Source: Sphingomonadales bacterium | GTDB lineage: Bacteria; Pseudomonadota; Alphaproteobacteria; Sphingomonadales; Sphingomonadaceae | Assembly: GCA_017302615.1 (NCBI GenBank) | Contig: JAFLDB010000001.1 | Coordinates: 372,001 to 436,000 of the forward strand | Direction of reading: 5' to 3' | DNA length: 64,000 nt | Part shown: piece by piece, positions 19,915 through 30,463 of the stretch | Layout: each line of letters starts with the position of its first letter | Position numbering within the stretch: the stretch's first letter is position 1 | Program-made: the position numbers and the translations under genes | Notes under the pieces: generated by a model | What the model was told of the DNA's origin: nothing | Databases searched by the model: none | The model's input: only the letters and a program-made list of their open reading frames with translations

Positions 19915-19990
19915 CGGCATCACGTGACTGACGAGACAGGCGGAGCACCGCCGTGGAGCGTGATCCTGGCTTGCCGCTCGTCTGGGCACC
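19915..19990 (+). ncRNA. ZTP (pfl) riboswitch aptamer upstream of rpiB-glyA
   Basis: Core elements of the ZTP/ZMP-sensing pfl RNA are present in order: stem P1 ATCACG (19919-19924) with CGTGAT (19959-19964); the conserved GTGACTG (19924-19930); hairpin P2 GGCGG-AGCA-CCGCC (19939-19952); GTGGAGCG (19953-19960); and the 3' domain GCCGCTCGTCTGGGCA (19973-19988). ACGAG (19931-19935) can pair with CTCGT (19977-19981) as the pseudoknot. In this class ZTP signals low 10-formyl-tetrahydrofolate and turns on one-carbon genes; glyA, two genes downstream, is a classic target. The AGGA ribosome site (20004-20007) lies between GGGC and GCCC segments that could mask it when ligand is absent. Confidence 0.75.
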
Positions 19991-20012
19991 CTGTCACTCC
20001 GGTAGGAAGCCC

Positions 20013-20588
20013 GTGTTGCTGCGCCATTCTCCTGACGATCCGATCGCGATCACGGCCTGGCACCGGCTGGACGGGCGACTGACCAGTTCCGGGCAGCCGG
20101 ACGCGGAGCAAATGGCGCTGCTGGCCCCGCTGGGCGTGACCCACGTGATCAACCTCGCCCTGCCCAGCCATGAGAAGTCCTTGCCGGATGAAGCCGGGCT
20201 GCTGGCCGCGGCAGGGATCGGTTACACCAATATCCCGGTCGATTTCGCCGCGCCGCAAGAGGCCGACTACGCCCGGTTCTGCGAGGTTATGGAACGGCTG
20301 GAAGGACAGACCATCCACGTTCACTGCATCCTCAACCTGCGTGTCTCGGCCTTCCTCTACCGCTGGGGGCAGGACCGGCAGGGCGCGTCAGAGGCCGAAG
20401 CCCGGCAGGACCTGGAGCGGCTGTGGCGGCCCGGCGGAGCCTGGGCGCGGTTCATTGGGCGGGCCGAGGACGCGGCGGCCGAGCACCGCTATCCCGAGCG
20501 TGACTACGTTTTCGTCGAAAGTGGCGGCACGCAGGCTGGCCTTGACCGCCAGACGGGCCTAAGTGCCGCCCGAACCGAATCCCGCTGA
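20013..20588 (+). CDS. Dual-specificity/tyrosine-phosphatase-like protein with shortened active-site loop
   Basis: Protein of 191 residues. The open frame extends up to GTG 19953, but that codon is inside the riboswitch; GTG 20013 with GGTAGGA ahead is preferred. The fold is that of the cysteine phosphatases: HRLDGRLTSSGQPDAEQMALLAPLGVTHVINLAL, then a presumed general-acid region and the loop VHCILNLRVSAFLYRW (about residues 90-105). The usual loop is Cys-X5-Arg; here it is Cys-X4-Arg (CILNLR), without the Gly. Related sphingomonad proteins, as I recall, share this form, so it may be non-catalytic or specialised. It is the first gene under the ZTP riboswitch; its role in one-carbon metabolism is unknown. 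Confidence 0.65.
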   Translation: MLLRHSPDDPIAITAWHRLDGRLTSSGQPDAEQMALLAPLGVTHVINLALPSHEKSLPDEAGLLAAAGIGYTNIPVDFAAPQEADYARFCEVMERLEGQTIHVHCILNLRVSAFLYRWGQDRQGASEAEARQDLERLWRPGGAWARFIGRAEDAAAEHRYPERDYVFVESGGTQAGLDRQTGLSAARTESR

Positions 20589-20602
20589 AGGACTGCAAGC
20601 AG

Positions 20603-21040
20603 ATGCGCATCGCCATTGCTTCCGACCATGCCGCCGTCGACCTCAAGGCGGAGCTGCGCGAATACCTGATCGAGCTGGGCCATGAAGTGGCCGATCTCGG
20701 CCCGGAAACGGCCGATCGGGTCGATTACCCGGATTATGGCTACAAGCTCGCCGCCGTCGTGGCCGATGGCACTGCCCGGTTCGGCGTGGCCCTGTGCGGC
20801 AGCGGCATCGGCATTTCCATCGCGGTGAACCGCAATCCGGCCTGCCGCGCCGCGCTGGTTTCCGAGCCGCTTTCGGCCGCCCTTGCCCGGGAACACAACG
20901 ATGCCAACGTGATCGCCATGGGCGCGCGGCTGACCGGGCCGGACATGGCCAAGGCCTGCCTCGATGCCTTCCTCGCCACCGAATTCGGCGGCGGCCGCCA
21001 TGGCCCCCGCGTCGACAAACTCTCCAATCCCTCGATCTGA
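20603..21040 (+). CDS. rpiB: Ribose-5-phosphate isomerase B
   Basis: Protein of 145 residues, family-typical. It interconverts ribose 5-phosphate and ribulose 5-phosphate. The N-terminal [20 protein letters not shown] holds the phosphate-binding Asp-His, and [15 protein letters not shown] contains the active-site Cys and the anion-binding GSGIG. It lies 14 bp after the phosphatase-like gene and 13 bp before glyA, the rpiB-glyA-nrdR order common in Alphaproteobacteria. Confidence 0.96.
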   Translation: MRIAIASDHAAVDLKAELREYLIELGHEVADLGPETADRVDYPDYGYKLAAVVADGTARFGVALCGSGIGISIAVNRNPACRAALVSEPLSAALAREHNDANVIAMGARLTGPDMAKACLDAFLATEFGGGRHGPRVDKLSNPSI

Positions 21041-21053
21041 AAGCACAGCCACG

Positions 21054-22349
<1,296 letters not shown>

Positions 22350-22357
22350 GCCGCTGA

Positions 22358-22819
22358 ATGCGTTGCCCGTTCTGCGCCCACGATGACAGCCAGGTGAAGG
22401 ATTCGCGGCCTACCGAGGACAACACCGCGATCCGCCGCCGCCGCCAGTGCGACAGCTGCGGCGCGCGCTTCACCACGTTCGAGCGGGTACAGCTGCGCGA
22501 AGTTATCGTGGTCAAAAGCGACGGCACGCGCGAAGCGTTTGACCGGACCAAGATCGACCAGTCGGTCGCGCTCGCCTGCCGCAAGCGCGGCGTGGCGCAG
22601 GAACGGCTCGACCAGCTGGTCTCGGGCGTGCAGCGCCAGATCGAAACAATGGGCGAAAGCGAGGTTCCGGCCAAGGCGATCGGCGAAATGGTGATGGAAG
22701 GCCTGCGCGGCCTCGATACCGTCGCCTACATCCGCTTCGCCTCGGTCTACCGCGACTTTACCGAGGCCAAGGACTTCGAGGACTTTGCCAGCACGGTGCG
22801 CGATGCCGGAAAGAGCTGA
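22358..22819 (+). CDS. nrdR: Transcriptional repressor NrdR
   Basis: Protein of 153 residues. The N-terminal zinc ribbon [17 protein letters not shown]...[20 protein letters not shown] has all four Cys, followed by the ATP-cone [27 protein letters not shown] that senses ATP/dATP. It represses ribonucleotide reductase genes through NrdR boxes. None were noticed in this window. It follows glyA by 8 bp and overlaps trmJ by 17 bp. Confidence 0.97.
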   Translation: MRCPFCAHDDSQVKDSRPTEDNTAIRRRRQCDSCGARFTTFERVQLREVIVVKSDGTREAFDRTKIDQSVALACRKRGVAQERLDQLVSGVQRQIETMGESEVPAKAIGEMVMEGLRGLDTVAYIRFASVYRDFTEAKDFEDFASTVRDAGKS

Positions 22820-23540
22820 GATCCCAGCCCCTGTCATCGTCCTGGTCCGCCCGCAACTGGGCGAGAACATCGGCAAGGCGGCGCGGGCCATGCTCAATTT
22901 CGGGCTGACCGAGCTGCGCCTGGTTGCCCCGCGCGATGGCTGGCCCAATCCCAGCGCCGGGCCGGCCGCCGCCGGGGCGGACATTGTGCTGGAACGGGCC
23001 GAAGTGTTCGAGACGCTGGCCGATGCCGTGGCCGATTGCGCCCATGTCTATGCCACCACGGTGCGCAAGCGCGGCGTGACCAAGCCGGTGCTGACACCGG
23101 AAGAGGCCGCGCAGGCCGTCCACCGCGAACCCGGCCGCAGCGCCTATGTGTTCGGGCCGGAACGATCCGGGCTGGAAACCGATGACGTGGCTTTGGCCCG
23201 TGCCATTGTGACCGTACCGATCAATCCGGAGTTCGGTTCGCTCAACCTGGCCCAGGCGGTGATCCTGCTGGCCTATGAATGGTCGAAGAATGCAGGGCTT
23301 GAGCAGCCGACGGTCGAGGACCTGCTACCCCCCGCCCCGCAGGAAGAGCTGGAGGGCATGATTGCCCAGCTGGAGGAACTGCTTCAGCCCGCCGGCTATT
23401 TCCGGCCGGAAAGCCGTGCCGCCGCCACCCGGCGAACCTTGCGCAACATGCTGACCAAGCCGGGCTGGAACCACTTTGAGGTGCGGACCATGCGCGGGGT
23501 CCTGTCGGCGCTGCGCAAGGGGCCGCGCGATTTGCCCTAG
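22803..23540 (+). CDS. trmJ: tRNA (cytidine/uridine-2'-O-)-methyltransferase TrmJ
   Basis: Protein of 245 residues, start ATG 22803 ([10 protein letters not shown]). It is a SPOUT/TrmH-type methylase that 2'-O-methylates position 32 of tRNAs. Conserved: [34 protein letters not shown] (motif 1), [15 protein letters not shown] (motif 2), and [25 protein letters not shown] (motif 3, knotted SAM site). The start lies within nrdR, suggesting coupling. Confidence 0.92.
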   Translation: MPERAEIPAPVIVLVRPQLGENIGKAARAMLNFGLTELRLVAPRDGWPNPSAGPAAAGADIVLERAEVFETLADAVADCAHVYATTVRKRGVTKPVLTPEEAAQAVHREPGRSAYVFGPERSGLETDDVALARAIVTVPINPEFGSLNLAQAVILLAYEWSKNAGLEQPTVEDLLPPAPQEELEGMIAQLEELLQPAGYFRPESRAAATRRTLRNMLTKPGWNHFEVRTMRGVLSALRKGPRDLP

Positions 23541-23586
23541 GCCCGGCTTGCTGATAACGCCGCGCGGTTCTTAATCGAGGTATTTC

Positions 23587-23865
23587 ATGCGCCTGATCCT
23601 GATTGCCAGTGCCCTATCCCTTACCCTGCCGAGCCTCGCCATGCCGACTGTGGCCGCCGCCGAGGAAGCGGCTGCTCCGGCCGAGCAGCCGGCCAAGCCG
23701 CCGCGCAAGATCTGCCGCTCCGAACCATCGGCCACCGGCAGCAACCGCCCGGGCAAGCGGATCTGCCGCACGGCGCAAGAATGGAAGATGATCGACCGCG
23801 GCGAGGCCGACATCGACATGTCCGGCGGCACCCCGACCCGCTCGCAGGGCAACCGCCAGGACTGA
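23587..23865 (+). CDS. Small secreted protein with a two-cysteine motif
   Basis: Protein of 92 residues. A signal peptide (MRLILIASALSLTLPSLAMPTVAAAEE, cleavage about residue 24) precedes a short mature part with KICRSEPSATGSNRPGKRICRTAQEW. The pattern ICR-x12-KRICRTxxEW suggests one intramolecular disulfide and a small periplasmic domain. I recall similar short proteins across sphingomonads, without a named function. It stands alone between trmJ and rpsD. Confidence 0.65.
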   Translation: MRLILIASALSLTLPSLAMPTVAAAEEAAAPAEQPAKPPRKICRSEPSATGSNRPGKRICRTAQEWKMIDRGEADIDMSGGTPTRSQGNRQD

Positions 23866-24049
23866 GCGCCTTCGCGCCCGCCTTTCCCGGCTTGATCTTT
23901 CCGGTGCGTCCCGCTAAGGGCGCGCCTTCGCAATTGAGCGGGCACTCCGGTGAAGCCCTGCTCGCACCGTGCAGCAGCGCGGTGGTGCGGTTCCGGACCA
24001 GAAACGGGACACAGTGTTCCGCCATGCAAATTGAAGGACAAGACGCGCC

Positions 24050-24664
24050 ATGTCGAAGCGCAATTCGTCGAAGTACAAAATCGATCGCCGCATGGGCGAA
24101 AACATCTGGGGTCGTCCGAAGAGCTCGGTCAACCGCCGCTCCTATGGCCCGGGCCAGCATGGCCAGCGCCGCAAGGGCAAGCTGTCCGACTTCGGGATCC
24201 AGCTGCGCGCCAAGCAGAAGCTCAAGGGCTACTACGGCGACGTCACCGAAAAGCAGTTCAAGCGCACCTACCAGGAAGCCGCCCGCATGAAGGGCGACAC
24301 CGGTCAGAACCTGATCGGCCTTCTGGAACAGCGCCTCGACATGGTGGTCTATCGCGCCAAGTTCGCGCCGACCATCTTCTCGGCCCGTCAGATCGTTTCG
24401 CACGGCCACATCTATGTGAACGGCGTGAAGTGCAACATCGCCAGCCGCCGCGTCCGTCCGGGCGACGTGATCAGCCTGGGCAAGAAGGCCAAGGAAATGG
24501 CCCTCGTCGCCGAAGCGCAGACCCTGCCCGAGCGTGAAGTGCCGGACTATGTCGCCCCCGACGGCGGCGACAAGGTGACCTTCGTGCGCGTCCCCACGCT
24601 GGACGAAGTGCCCTATCCGGTGAAGATGGAACCGAACCTGGTGGTCGAGTTCTACTCGCGCTAA
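24050..24664 (+). CDS. rpsD: 30S ribosomal protein S4
   Basis: Protein of 204 residues, full length. S4 starts 30S assembly on 16S rRNA. Present: the N-terminal domain ([21 protein letters not shown] with [16 protein letters not shown]) and the S4 RNA-binding domain ([39 protein letters not shown]). Here it is a single gene, as in many Alphaproteobacteria, not in the rpoA cluster. A terminator follows. Confidence 0.98.
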   Translation: MSKRNSSKYKIDRRMGENIWGRPKSSVNRRSYGPGQHGQRRKGKLSDFGIQLRAKQKLKGYYGDVTEKQFKRTYQEAARMKGDTGQNLIGLLEQRLDMVVYRAKFAPTIFSARQIVSHGHIYVNGVKCNIASRRVRPGDVISLGKKAKEMALVAEAQTLPEREVPDYVAPDGGDKVTFVRVPTLDEVPYPVKMEPNLVVEFYSR

Positions 24665-24684
24665 GTCCGGTCCAACGGAACATG

Positions 24685-24714
24685 AAAGGGCGGTCCTCGC
24701 GGGCCGCCCTTTTC
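24685..24714 (+). terminator. Rho-independent terminator after rpsD
   Basis: AAAGGGCGG (24685-24693) pairs with CCGCCCTTT (24704-24712), with further CC/GG pairing in the loop, and is followed by T-rich TTCGTTTG. It starts 20 bp after the rpsD stop. Confidence 0.85.
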
Positions 24715-24724
24715 GTTTGCGCGA

Positions 24725-24742
24725 TTTAATCGATCGGTTAAA
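24725..24742. promoter_or_regulatory. Putative operator TTTAA-TCGATCGG-TTAAA of the nitroreductase gene
   Basis: An 18-bp near-palindrome, 35 bp upstream of the nitroreductase start. The spacer has CG at positions 2-3 and 6-7, as in the copies at 4437 and 55560. It probably overlaps the promoter, since the region between the rpsD terminator and the gene is only 63 bp. Confidence 0.55.
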
Positions 24743-24777
24743 CTGTCTCCCAAACCAAGACCGTTCTGGGGGAATGC

Positions 24778-25449
24778 ATGACCTACGATGAAGTCGTCCT
24801 CGGCCGCCGTTCGATCCGGGGCTATCTGCCGAAGCCCGTCCCCCGCGAACTGATCGAGGAAGTGCTGACCCTGGCGATGCGCTCGCCCAGTTCGATGAAC
24901 ACCCAGCCCTGGCATTTCCACGTCATCACCGGCGAACCGCTCGACCGGATCCGGGCCGGCAACACCGAGCGCAACCTGGCCGGCGTTCCGCACAGCCGGG
25001 AATTCCGCACCGGCCACGCCTTCGAAGGTGTCCACCGCGAACGCCAGATCGGTGTCGCCAAGCAGTTGTTCGCAGCACAGGGCATCGCGCGCGATGACAA
25101 GGAAGCCCGGCTAGACTGGGTGCTGCGCGGCTTCCGCCAGTTCGATGCGCCGGTCTGCGTCATCGTCACTTATGACAAGGAACTGGCCGACAGCGACGAC
25201 ACCGCTTTCGATTGCGGCGCGGTGACGACGGCTCTGGTGAACGCCGCATGGTCGCGCGGGCTTGGCTGCGTGATCAACAGCCAGGGCATCATGCAGAGCC
25301 CGGTGGTGCGCGAACACGCCGGCATCCCGGACGATCAGGTGATCATGAAGGCCGTTGCCATGGGCTGGCCGGACGAGACTTTCCCGGCCAACGCGGTGGT
25401 TTCCGAGCGCAAGAGCCTGGCGGAGGCCGCCCGCTTCGTCGGGTTCTAG
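24778..25449 (+). CDS. Nitroreductase family flavoprotein
   Basis: Protein of 223 residues. FMN-dependent NAD(P)H oxidoreductase. The N-terminal RRSIRGYLPKPVPRELIEEVL and SPSSMNTQPWHFHVITG are the FMN-binding segments of the family (Arg-Ser-x-Arg and Ser-x-x-Asn-x-Gln-Pro-Trp). The C-terminal KAVAMGWPDETFPAN closes the flavin site. The substrate is unknown; family members reduce nitroaromatics, quinones or enals. Its stop shares CTAG with that of the convergent ABC-F gene. Likely controlled by the palindrome at 24725. Confidence 0.88.
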   Translation: MTYDEVVLGRRSIRGYLPKPVPRELIEEVLTLAMRSPSSMNTQPWHFHVITGEPLDRIRAGNTERNLAGVPHSREFRTGHAFEGVHRERQIGVAKQLFAAQGIARDDKEARLDWVLRGFRQFDAPVCVIVTYDKELADSDDTAFDCGAVTTALVNAAWSRGLGCVINSQGIMQSPVVREHAGIPDDQVIMKAVAMGWPDETFPANAVVSERKSLAEAARFVGF

Positions 25450-27311
25450 ACGGCAAGCTCCTCCAGCCGCTCGGCTGCTTCAAGCCATGCCTGTTCGGCC
25501 GCTTCCAGCGCCTTGACCACTTCGCCCCGGCGGCGGGAAAGGTCGCCCATGGTCAGGTGGCGCAGGTCCGGCGCGGCGCTGTCCGGCGCGAACATCGCCT
25601 GGTCGATCGCGGATAGCTGCTGCTGCTGGCGGGCCATCGCCGCCTCTGCCTCGGCCACCGCTTTGCGTGCCAGCCGCGCCTGCTCGCGCGCTTCGGCGGC
25701 GGCCTTGCGGTCCTTCTTCTCCGGCTTCGCCCCGCCATCGGCCTTGGGCTGATTCCGCCCCAGCACGAAGTCGATGTAATCCTCCATGCTTCCGGCATAA
25801 TCGCTGGCCGTGCCGTTATCGACCAGCACCAGCCGGTCGGCCGTCAACTCAACCATGTGGCGATCGTGGCTGATCAGGATCACCGCGCCAGTGAAGTCGT
25901 TGAGCGCCTGGACCAGCGCCTCGCGCGCATCGACGTCCAGGTGGTTGGTCGGCTCGTCCAGGATCAGCAGGTTGGGTGCATCGCGGGTGATCAGCGCCAG
26001 CGCCAGCCGCGCCCGCTCCCCGCCCGACAGCGACCCGACCTTGGTGGTCGCGCGCGGCCCGGAAAAGCCGAAGCGGCCCAGCTGGGCCCGGACGGCACCC
26101 GGCGCAGCGCCGGGCATGGCCCGCGTCATGTGCTCCAGCGGGGTATCGCCGCCGGCCAGCTCTTCCACCTGGTACTGGGTGAAATAGCCGACCGTCATCT
26201 GGCCCGAGGCCCGCATGGCGCCTTCAAGCGGAGCCAGTTGCGCCACCAGGAGCCGCGCCAGGGTCGTCTTGCCGTTGCCGTTCCGGCCCAGCAGCGCGAT
26301 CCGGTCGTCCGGATCGATCCGCAGATTGAGCCGCTTGAGGATCGGCTTGTCGTCATAACCGACCGCAGCAAGGTCCAGCGTGATCAGCGGGGGGCGCATC
26401 TCTTTCGGGTTGGGGAATTCGAAACTGAGGCTGGGATCTTCCATCAGCGCGGCAATCGGCTGCATCTTGGCCAGCATCTTGGCGCGTGACTGGGCCTGCT
26501 TGGCAGTGGAGGCCCGGGCCGAATTGCGCGCGACATAATCCTGCAACCGCGCCCGCTGGGCATCCTGCGCTGCCTTGGCGGCGGCCAGCTGCGCGGCCCG
26601 CTCGGCCCGCTGGGCTTCGAAAGCATCGTAGTTGCCGGCGTAAAGCGCCAGCTTGCCGCCCTGCAGATGCAGGATCGAATCGACCACGTTGTTGAGCAGG
26701 TCGCGCTCGTGGCTGATGGCCAGCAGGGTGCCGGGATAGCTCTTGAGGAAGTTCTCCAGCCAGAGCGTCGATTCCAGATCGAGGTGGTTCGACGGCTCGT
26801 CCAGCAGCAGCACGTCAGGCGCGGAAAACAGCAGTGCCGCCAGGGCTACTCGCATCTTCCACCCGCCGGAAAAGCTGTCGAGCGGCCGGGCCTGCATGGC
26901 CTCGTCGAAACCCAGCCCGGTCAGGATGATCGCGGCACGCGAAGGAGCGGAATAGGCATCGATCGCCAGCAGCCGCTCATGCAGATCGCCCAGCCGGTCG
27001 GGGTCGACGCAGTGCTCGGCTTCTTCCAGCAAGGCCGCGCGTTCCGTATCGGCGGCCAGGACCGCTTCGAACGGCGTGGTCTCACCACTCGGCGCTTCCT
27101 GGGCGATATAGCCCAGACGGGTACGCTTGGGCATGTCGACCGATCCGTCATCGGGATCGAGCTGGCCGACCAGCACTTTCATCAGCGTCGATTTACCGGC
27201 ACCATTGCGCCCGATCAGGCCGACCCGGCCGCCGGGCGGGATTGAGGCCGAAGCGCCATCGAGGATGGTCCGTCCGCCAAGCCGCACGGTGACTGAGTTG
27301 ATCGTAAACAT
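25446..27311 (-). CDS. ABC-F family ATPase (YheS/Uup-like)
   Basis: Protein of 621 residues with two nucleotide-binding domains and no membrane segment. NBD1 has Walker A GRNGAGKST, signature LDSFSGGWKMR, and Walker B LLLDEPSNHLDL. NBD2 has GRNGNGKTT, VGSLSGGERAR and LILDEPTNHLDV. The linker between them and a Lys/Ala-rich C-terminal coiled coil (KDRKAAAEAREQARLARKAVAEAEAAM) are typical. ABC-F proteins act on ribosomes, resolving stalled translation; the architecture is closest to YheS in E. coli. Not an exporter. Confidence 0.9.
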   Translation of the reverse strand: MFTINSVTVRLGGRTILDGASASIPPGGRVGLIGRNGAGKSTLMKVLVGQLDPDDGSVDMPKRTRLGYIAQEAPSGETTPFEAVLAADTERAALLEEAEHCVDPDRLGDLHERLLAIDAYSAPSRAAIILTGLGFDEAMQARPLDSFSGGWKMRVALAALLFSAPDVLLLDEPSNHLDLESTLWLENFLKSYPGTLLAISHERDLLNNVVDSILHLQGGKLALYAGNYDAFEAQRAERAAQLAAAKAAQDAQRARLQDYVARNSARASTAKQAQSRAKMLAKMQPIAALMEDPSLSFEFPNPKEMRPPLITLDLAAVGYDDKPILKRLNLRIDPDDRIALLGRNGNGKTTLARLLVAQLAPLEGAMRASGQMTVGYFTQYQVEELAGGDTPLEHMTRAMPGAAPGAVRAQLGRFGFSGPRATTKVGSLSGGERARLALALITRDAPNLLILDEPTNHLDVDAREALVQALNDFTGAVILISHDRHMVELTADRLVLVDNGTASDYAGSMEDYIDFVLGRNQPKADGGAKPEKKDRKAAAEAREQARLARKAVAEAEAAMARQQQQLSAIDQAMFAPDSAAPDLRHLTMGDLSRRRGEVVKALEAAEQAWLEAAERLEELAV

Positions 27312-27362
27312 TGCGCCGCGCCCCTAGCAGGGTTGCGGGTCAAGGCCAATCGAAGCGTCGAT

Positions 27363-28487
27363 TCAGAGGTAATCGCGCCGGAAATCCGCGGCGAAGGCGG
27401 CAAAGCGGCCCTCGGCAATAGCCGCACGCATCGCCGCCATCAGCTGCTGATAGAACGTCAGGTTGTGCTCGGTCAGCAGCATGGCCCCGAGTATCTCGCC
27501 GCTCTTGTGCAGGTGGTGGAGATAGGCGCGGCTGTACTTGGTGCAGCAATCGCCGGGGCAGCGCTCGTCGAGCGGCGCGGGATCCTCGGCATGGCGGGCA
27601 TTGCGCAGGTTGACCGGGCCGTTCCAGGTAAACCCCTGCCCGTTGCGGCCCGACCGGCTGGGCAGGACGCAATCGAACATGTCGACCCCGCGCTCCACCG
27701 CACCGACCAGATCGTCGGGCTTGCCCACCCCCATCAGGTAGCGCGGACGGTCTGCCGGCAGCATGTCGGGCGCGAAATCGAGCGTGGCGAACATCGCCTC
27801 CTGCCCCTCGCCCACCGCCAGCCCGCCAATGGCATAGCCATCGAAACCGATCTCTTGCAGCGCCTCGGCGCTTTCCCGGCGCAGATCCTCGTTAAGCGCA
27901 CCCTGCTGGATCCCGAACAGGGCGGAACGTTCGGCGTGTTCCTCGCCGCCGTCGAACCCGGCGCGGCTGCGCGCGGCCCAGCGCATCGACATCCGCATTG
28001 ATGCCGCGATCACGTCCAGCGGCGCGTCTGCGCGGGGGCATTCGTCAAAGGCCATGACGATGTCGCTGCCCAGCAGCCGCTGGATTTCCATCGAGCGTTC
28101 CGGGGTAAGCAGGTGCCGACTGCCATCGAGGTGGCTTTTGAAAGTCACCCCTTCCTCGGTAATCTTGCGCAGGTCCGACAGGCTCATCACCTGGTAGCCG
28201 CCGCTGTCGGTCAGGATCGGGCGGTCCCAGTTCATGAACTTGTGTAGCCCGCCCAGTCGCGCCACCCGCTCCGCCCCCGGGCGCAGCATCAGGTGATAGG
28301 TGTTGCCCAGCAGGATGTCCGCCCCGGTGGCCCGCACGCTCTCCGGCTTCATCGCCTTGACGGTCGCCGCCGTGCCGACCGGCATGAAAGCGGGCGTGCG
28401 GATTTCCCCCCGGCGCATCCGGATCACCCCGGTGCGGGCCTTGCCATCGGTGGCGGAGACGGAGAATGCAAAACGCGGCGCGGTCAT
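27363..28487 (-). CDS. tgt: Queuine tRNA-ribosyltransferase
   Basis: Protein of 374 residues, full length. It exchanges guanine 34 for preQ1 in tRNAs with GUN anticodons. Visible: [11 protein letters not shown] (catalytic Asp and substrate loop), [48 protein letters not shown] with the nucleophile Asp in DCVLP, and the zinc site [17 protein letters not shown]. queA, the next step of the same pathway, is 2.5 kb away on the same strand. Confidence 0.97.
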   Translation of the reverse strand: MTAPRFAFSVSATDGKARTGVIRMRRGEIRTPAFMPVGTAATVKAMKPESVRATGADILLGNTYHLMLRPGAERVARLGGLHKFMNWDRPILTDSGGYQVMSLSDLRKITEEGVTFKSHLDGSRHLLTPERSMEIQRLLGSDIVMAFDECPRADAPLDVIAASMRMSMRWAARSRAGFDGGEEHAERSALFGIQQGALNEDLRRESAEALQEIGFDGYAIGGLAVGEGQEAMFATLDFAPDMLPADRPRYLMGVGKPDDLVGAVERGVDMFDCVLPSRSGRNGQGFTWNGPVNLRNARHAEDPAPLDERCPGDCCTKYSRAYLHHLHKSGEILGAMLLTEHNLTFYQQLMAAMRAAIAEGRFAAFAADFRRDYL

Positions 28488-28497
28488 CGCCCGCGCC

Positions 28498-28923
28498 CTA
28501 TTCGAAACGGTTGCGTTCGACCAGCCCCACCAGTCCTTCGCGCATGTCGTTCCAGGCGCCCTGCTCGGCGAGATCGGCAGCCGGGGCTCCCGTCTCGATC
28601 ACATCGATCACGGTCTCGATCAGCCCCCTGAACCAGTCGGGCGGAACCGCAAGGGCAACCCGGTGGTGCGGAACCGACGTGTCGAAATAGATCCGCGCCT
28701 CGACCGGGTTTTCGAACCAGCACAGCAGGTAGTAGACGGTGTTGCCGACCATCTCCTCTTCCAGCTGGACCGGATTGTGCGGCGAATGATGGGCGAAACT
28801 GGCCTGCGCATCGGGAAAGCGCCGATAAAATTCCGCCATTACGGCAGCCGTCGGATCGCCATGCGCATCGACAAAGCGCTCCAGTCGCGCTTCGATCGCC
28901 TGCTTGCGGACCTGATCAGCCAT
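28498..28923 (-). CDS. Conserved small protein of unknown function upstream of tgt
   Basis: Protein of 141 residues, start ATG 28923. It is mostly helical ([44 protein letters not shown] in outline; [17 protein letters not shown]). The sequence [12 protein letters not shown] and the two His have a globin-like feel, but I cannot place the heme ligands, so this is only a suggestion. It ends 10 bp before tgt and probably shares its transcript. Confidence 0.55.
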   Translation of the reverse strand: MADQVRKQAIEARLERFVDAHGDPTAAVMAEFYRRFPDAQASFAHHSPHNPVQLEEEMVGNTVYYLLCWFENPVEARIYFDTSVPHHRVALAVPPDWFRGLIETVIDVIETGAPAADLAEQGAWNDMREGLVGLVERNRFE

Positions 28924-28929
28924 CACGCG

Positions 28930-28966
28930 CCTCCCCTTGCGACCCTGCCTTGCAGGCAAGGGGAGG
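28930..28966. repeat. Intergenic GC-rich inverted repeat
   Basis: CCTCCCCTTGC (28930-28940) is the exact reverse complement of GCAAGGGGAGG (28956-28966). The 15-bp middle contains a second CCTTGC/GCAAGG option, so alternative hairpins are possible. It lies between the carotenoid oxygenase stop and the next gene's start on the minus strand, so it could act as a terminator. It resembles the CCTTCCC palindromes near the DUF559 gene. Confidence 0.65.
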
Positions 28967-28983
28967 CGGTGTTGCGGAAGATG

Positions 28984-30435
28984 TCAACCCGCGTCGGGCA
29001 GCCAGTTGCCGTGGAAGCCGGGCGGGATCCGGTGCGGAATGTGAATGCTGGCAAGCGGCGGCTTGGTCAGGTCCGTCGCATCGAGGATCACCAGATCGGT
29101 CGTCTCGTTGCGGCTGTCGATGACATAGCCCATCACCCAACCCTCGCCTTCCGGCGCATCGGCGCTGCGCGGCACGAAGACGAATTCGCCCGGCACCTTG
29201 CCCGGCCCGAAATCATGGGCCTGCCGTTCGCCGGTTTCCAGATCATAGCGGTAGATCGGCGCATCGCCCAGGAGCGCACTGTCCCCGCCCGGCAGGCCGA
29301 GCGACCAGGCATAGCGATAAGGCTGGCCGAAAAAGCGTTCGTCCGGGCGGTGGAATTCCTGCGGGGCGGCATCCAGCGTGATGCGTTCCACCTTGCCCGC
29401 CTTGGGATCGATCAGCCAGCGTTCCATCCCCAGCGCCTTGCCGTTGGGGCCATCCGGCCCTCCGGCAAACATCGTCTCGTGGACCGAGCTGTCGCAGACC
29501 ACGACTCCGTCCTCGCGTTCAAAGGCATTGGCGACGTGGAAGACATAGCAGGGATCGAGCTCGCACCAGACGATCTGGTCCGCACTGCCGGTGCGCGGCA
29601 ACAGGCCGACGCGGGCCTGATGCGCAGGGTTCCACGAATAGGGGAACTGCTGACCGCCGATCAGCGCCTTCATGGAAAAGGTCACCGGCAGATCGAACAC
29701 CAGCACATAGTTCTTCGTGATCGCGCATTCGTGGATCGAGGGGCCATCCTGCACCGGGATCGGCTCTTGCCGGACCACCCTGCCTTCGGGCGAGACGACG
29801 ACGTGCCATACCGTGTCCTGGCTCATCCCGTCATAGACCACCGCGTGGAGTTCGCCGGTCAGCGGGTCTTCGTGCGGGTGGGCGCTGAACGGAGCGGAGA
29901 GCGTGCCGCCGAAATCGGTATAGGCGACCGTTTCCAGATTGCCGTCCAGTTCGGCCGGGAAGGATCCGGCCTCGACAATTGCCAGGATCTTGCCGTTGTG
30001 CTGGATCACGTTGGTGTTGACCAGATCGCGCCGCCCGCGCCGCGGACCGGGGGCCGCCTTGGGACCGCCCTTCGATTCCAGATCGAGCGAGCGGATATAG
30101 CGGTTGCGATACCACAGCGCCTTGCCGTCCTTGATCCGCACTCCGTGGACCATGCCGTCACCGATGAACCAGTGGTGCCCGCGCGGATCGGGCCGGAACG
30201 GGTTCGGGCCGATGCGGACATAGCGTCCGTCCAGCTCGGCCGGGATCGTGCCGGTGACAGCAAGGTTTTCCAGCGTCCGTTCTTCCGGCAGCGGTTTGTG
30301 GATGCCGGTCAGGAACGGGTGATCGCGGTCTTCGTCCATCCGGCTGCGGTTGAGCTTGGCGACGGCCATGATGCCCTTGGTCACCACGCCGCGGATCGCT
30401 GTTTCGACTGCGCTGGCCACTTGCGAATCTCCCAT
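28984..30435 (-). CDS. Carotenoid oxygenase family protein (RPE65/lignostilbene dioxygenase-like)
   Basis: Protein of 483 residues from ATG 30435. Non-heme iron enzymes of this family cleave carotenoids or stilbenes such as lignostilbene. The four iron-binding His expected in the seven-bladed propeller are plausible in [49 protein letters not shown] and the C-terminal [16 protein letters not shown]. The N-terminal [30 protein letters not shown] is typical. It is divergent from a TetR regulator across a palindrome, so it is probably its target. Substrate not known; sphingomonads use relatives for lignin dimers. Confidence 0.88.
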   Translation of the reverse strand: MGDSQVASAVETAIRGVVTKGIMAVAKLNRSRMDEDRDHPFLTGIHKPLPEERTLENLAVTGTIPAELDGRYVRIGPNPFRPDPRGHHWFIGDGMVHGVRIKDGKALWYRNRYIRSLDLESKGGPKAAPGPRRGRRDLVNTNVIQHNGKILAIVEAGSFPAELDGNLETVAYTDFGGTLSAPFSAHPHEDPLTGELHAVVYDGMSQDTVWHVVVSPEGRVVRQEPIPVQDGPSIHECAITKNYVLVFDLPVTFSMKALIGGQQFPYSWNPAHQARVGLLPRTGSADQIVWCELDPCYVFHVANAFEREDGVVVCDSSVHETMFAGGPDGPNGKALGMERWLIDPKAGKVERITLDAAPQEFHRPDERFFGQPYRYAWSLGLPGGDSALLGDAPIYRYDLETGERQAHDFGPGKVPGEFVFVPRSADAPEGEGWVMGYVIDSRNETTDLVILDATDLTKPPLASIHIPHRIPPGFHGNWLPDAG

Positions 30436-30437
30436 CA

Positions 30438-30456
30438 ATGTTTATGGCGTAAACAT
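30438..30456. promoter_or_regulatory. Operator-like palindrome between carotenoid oxygenase and tetR genes
   Basis: ATGTTTA (30438-30444) and TAAACAT (30450-30456) are perfect inverted 7-mers around TGGCG. It lies between the divergent start codons (30435 and 30464), which are only 28 bp apart, so a bound dimer would block both. It differs from the TTAA-N8-TTAA motif elsewhere. GTTATGGTAAC follows at 30461. Confidence 0.65.
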
Positions 30457-30463
30457 AGAGGTT

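Noticed and set aside
19953..20012. N-terminal extension of the phosphatase-like protein from GTG 19953
   Set aside because: This part lies in the ZTP aptamer and has no Shine-Dalgarno; GTG 20013 with GGTAGGA is better.
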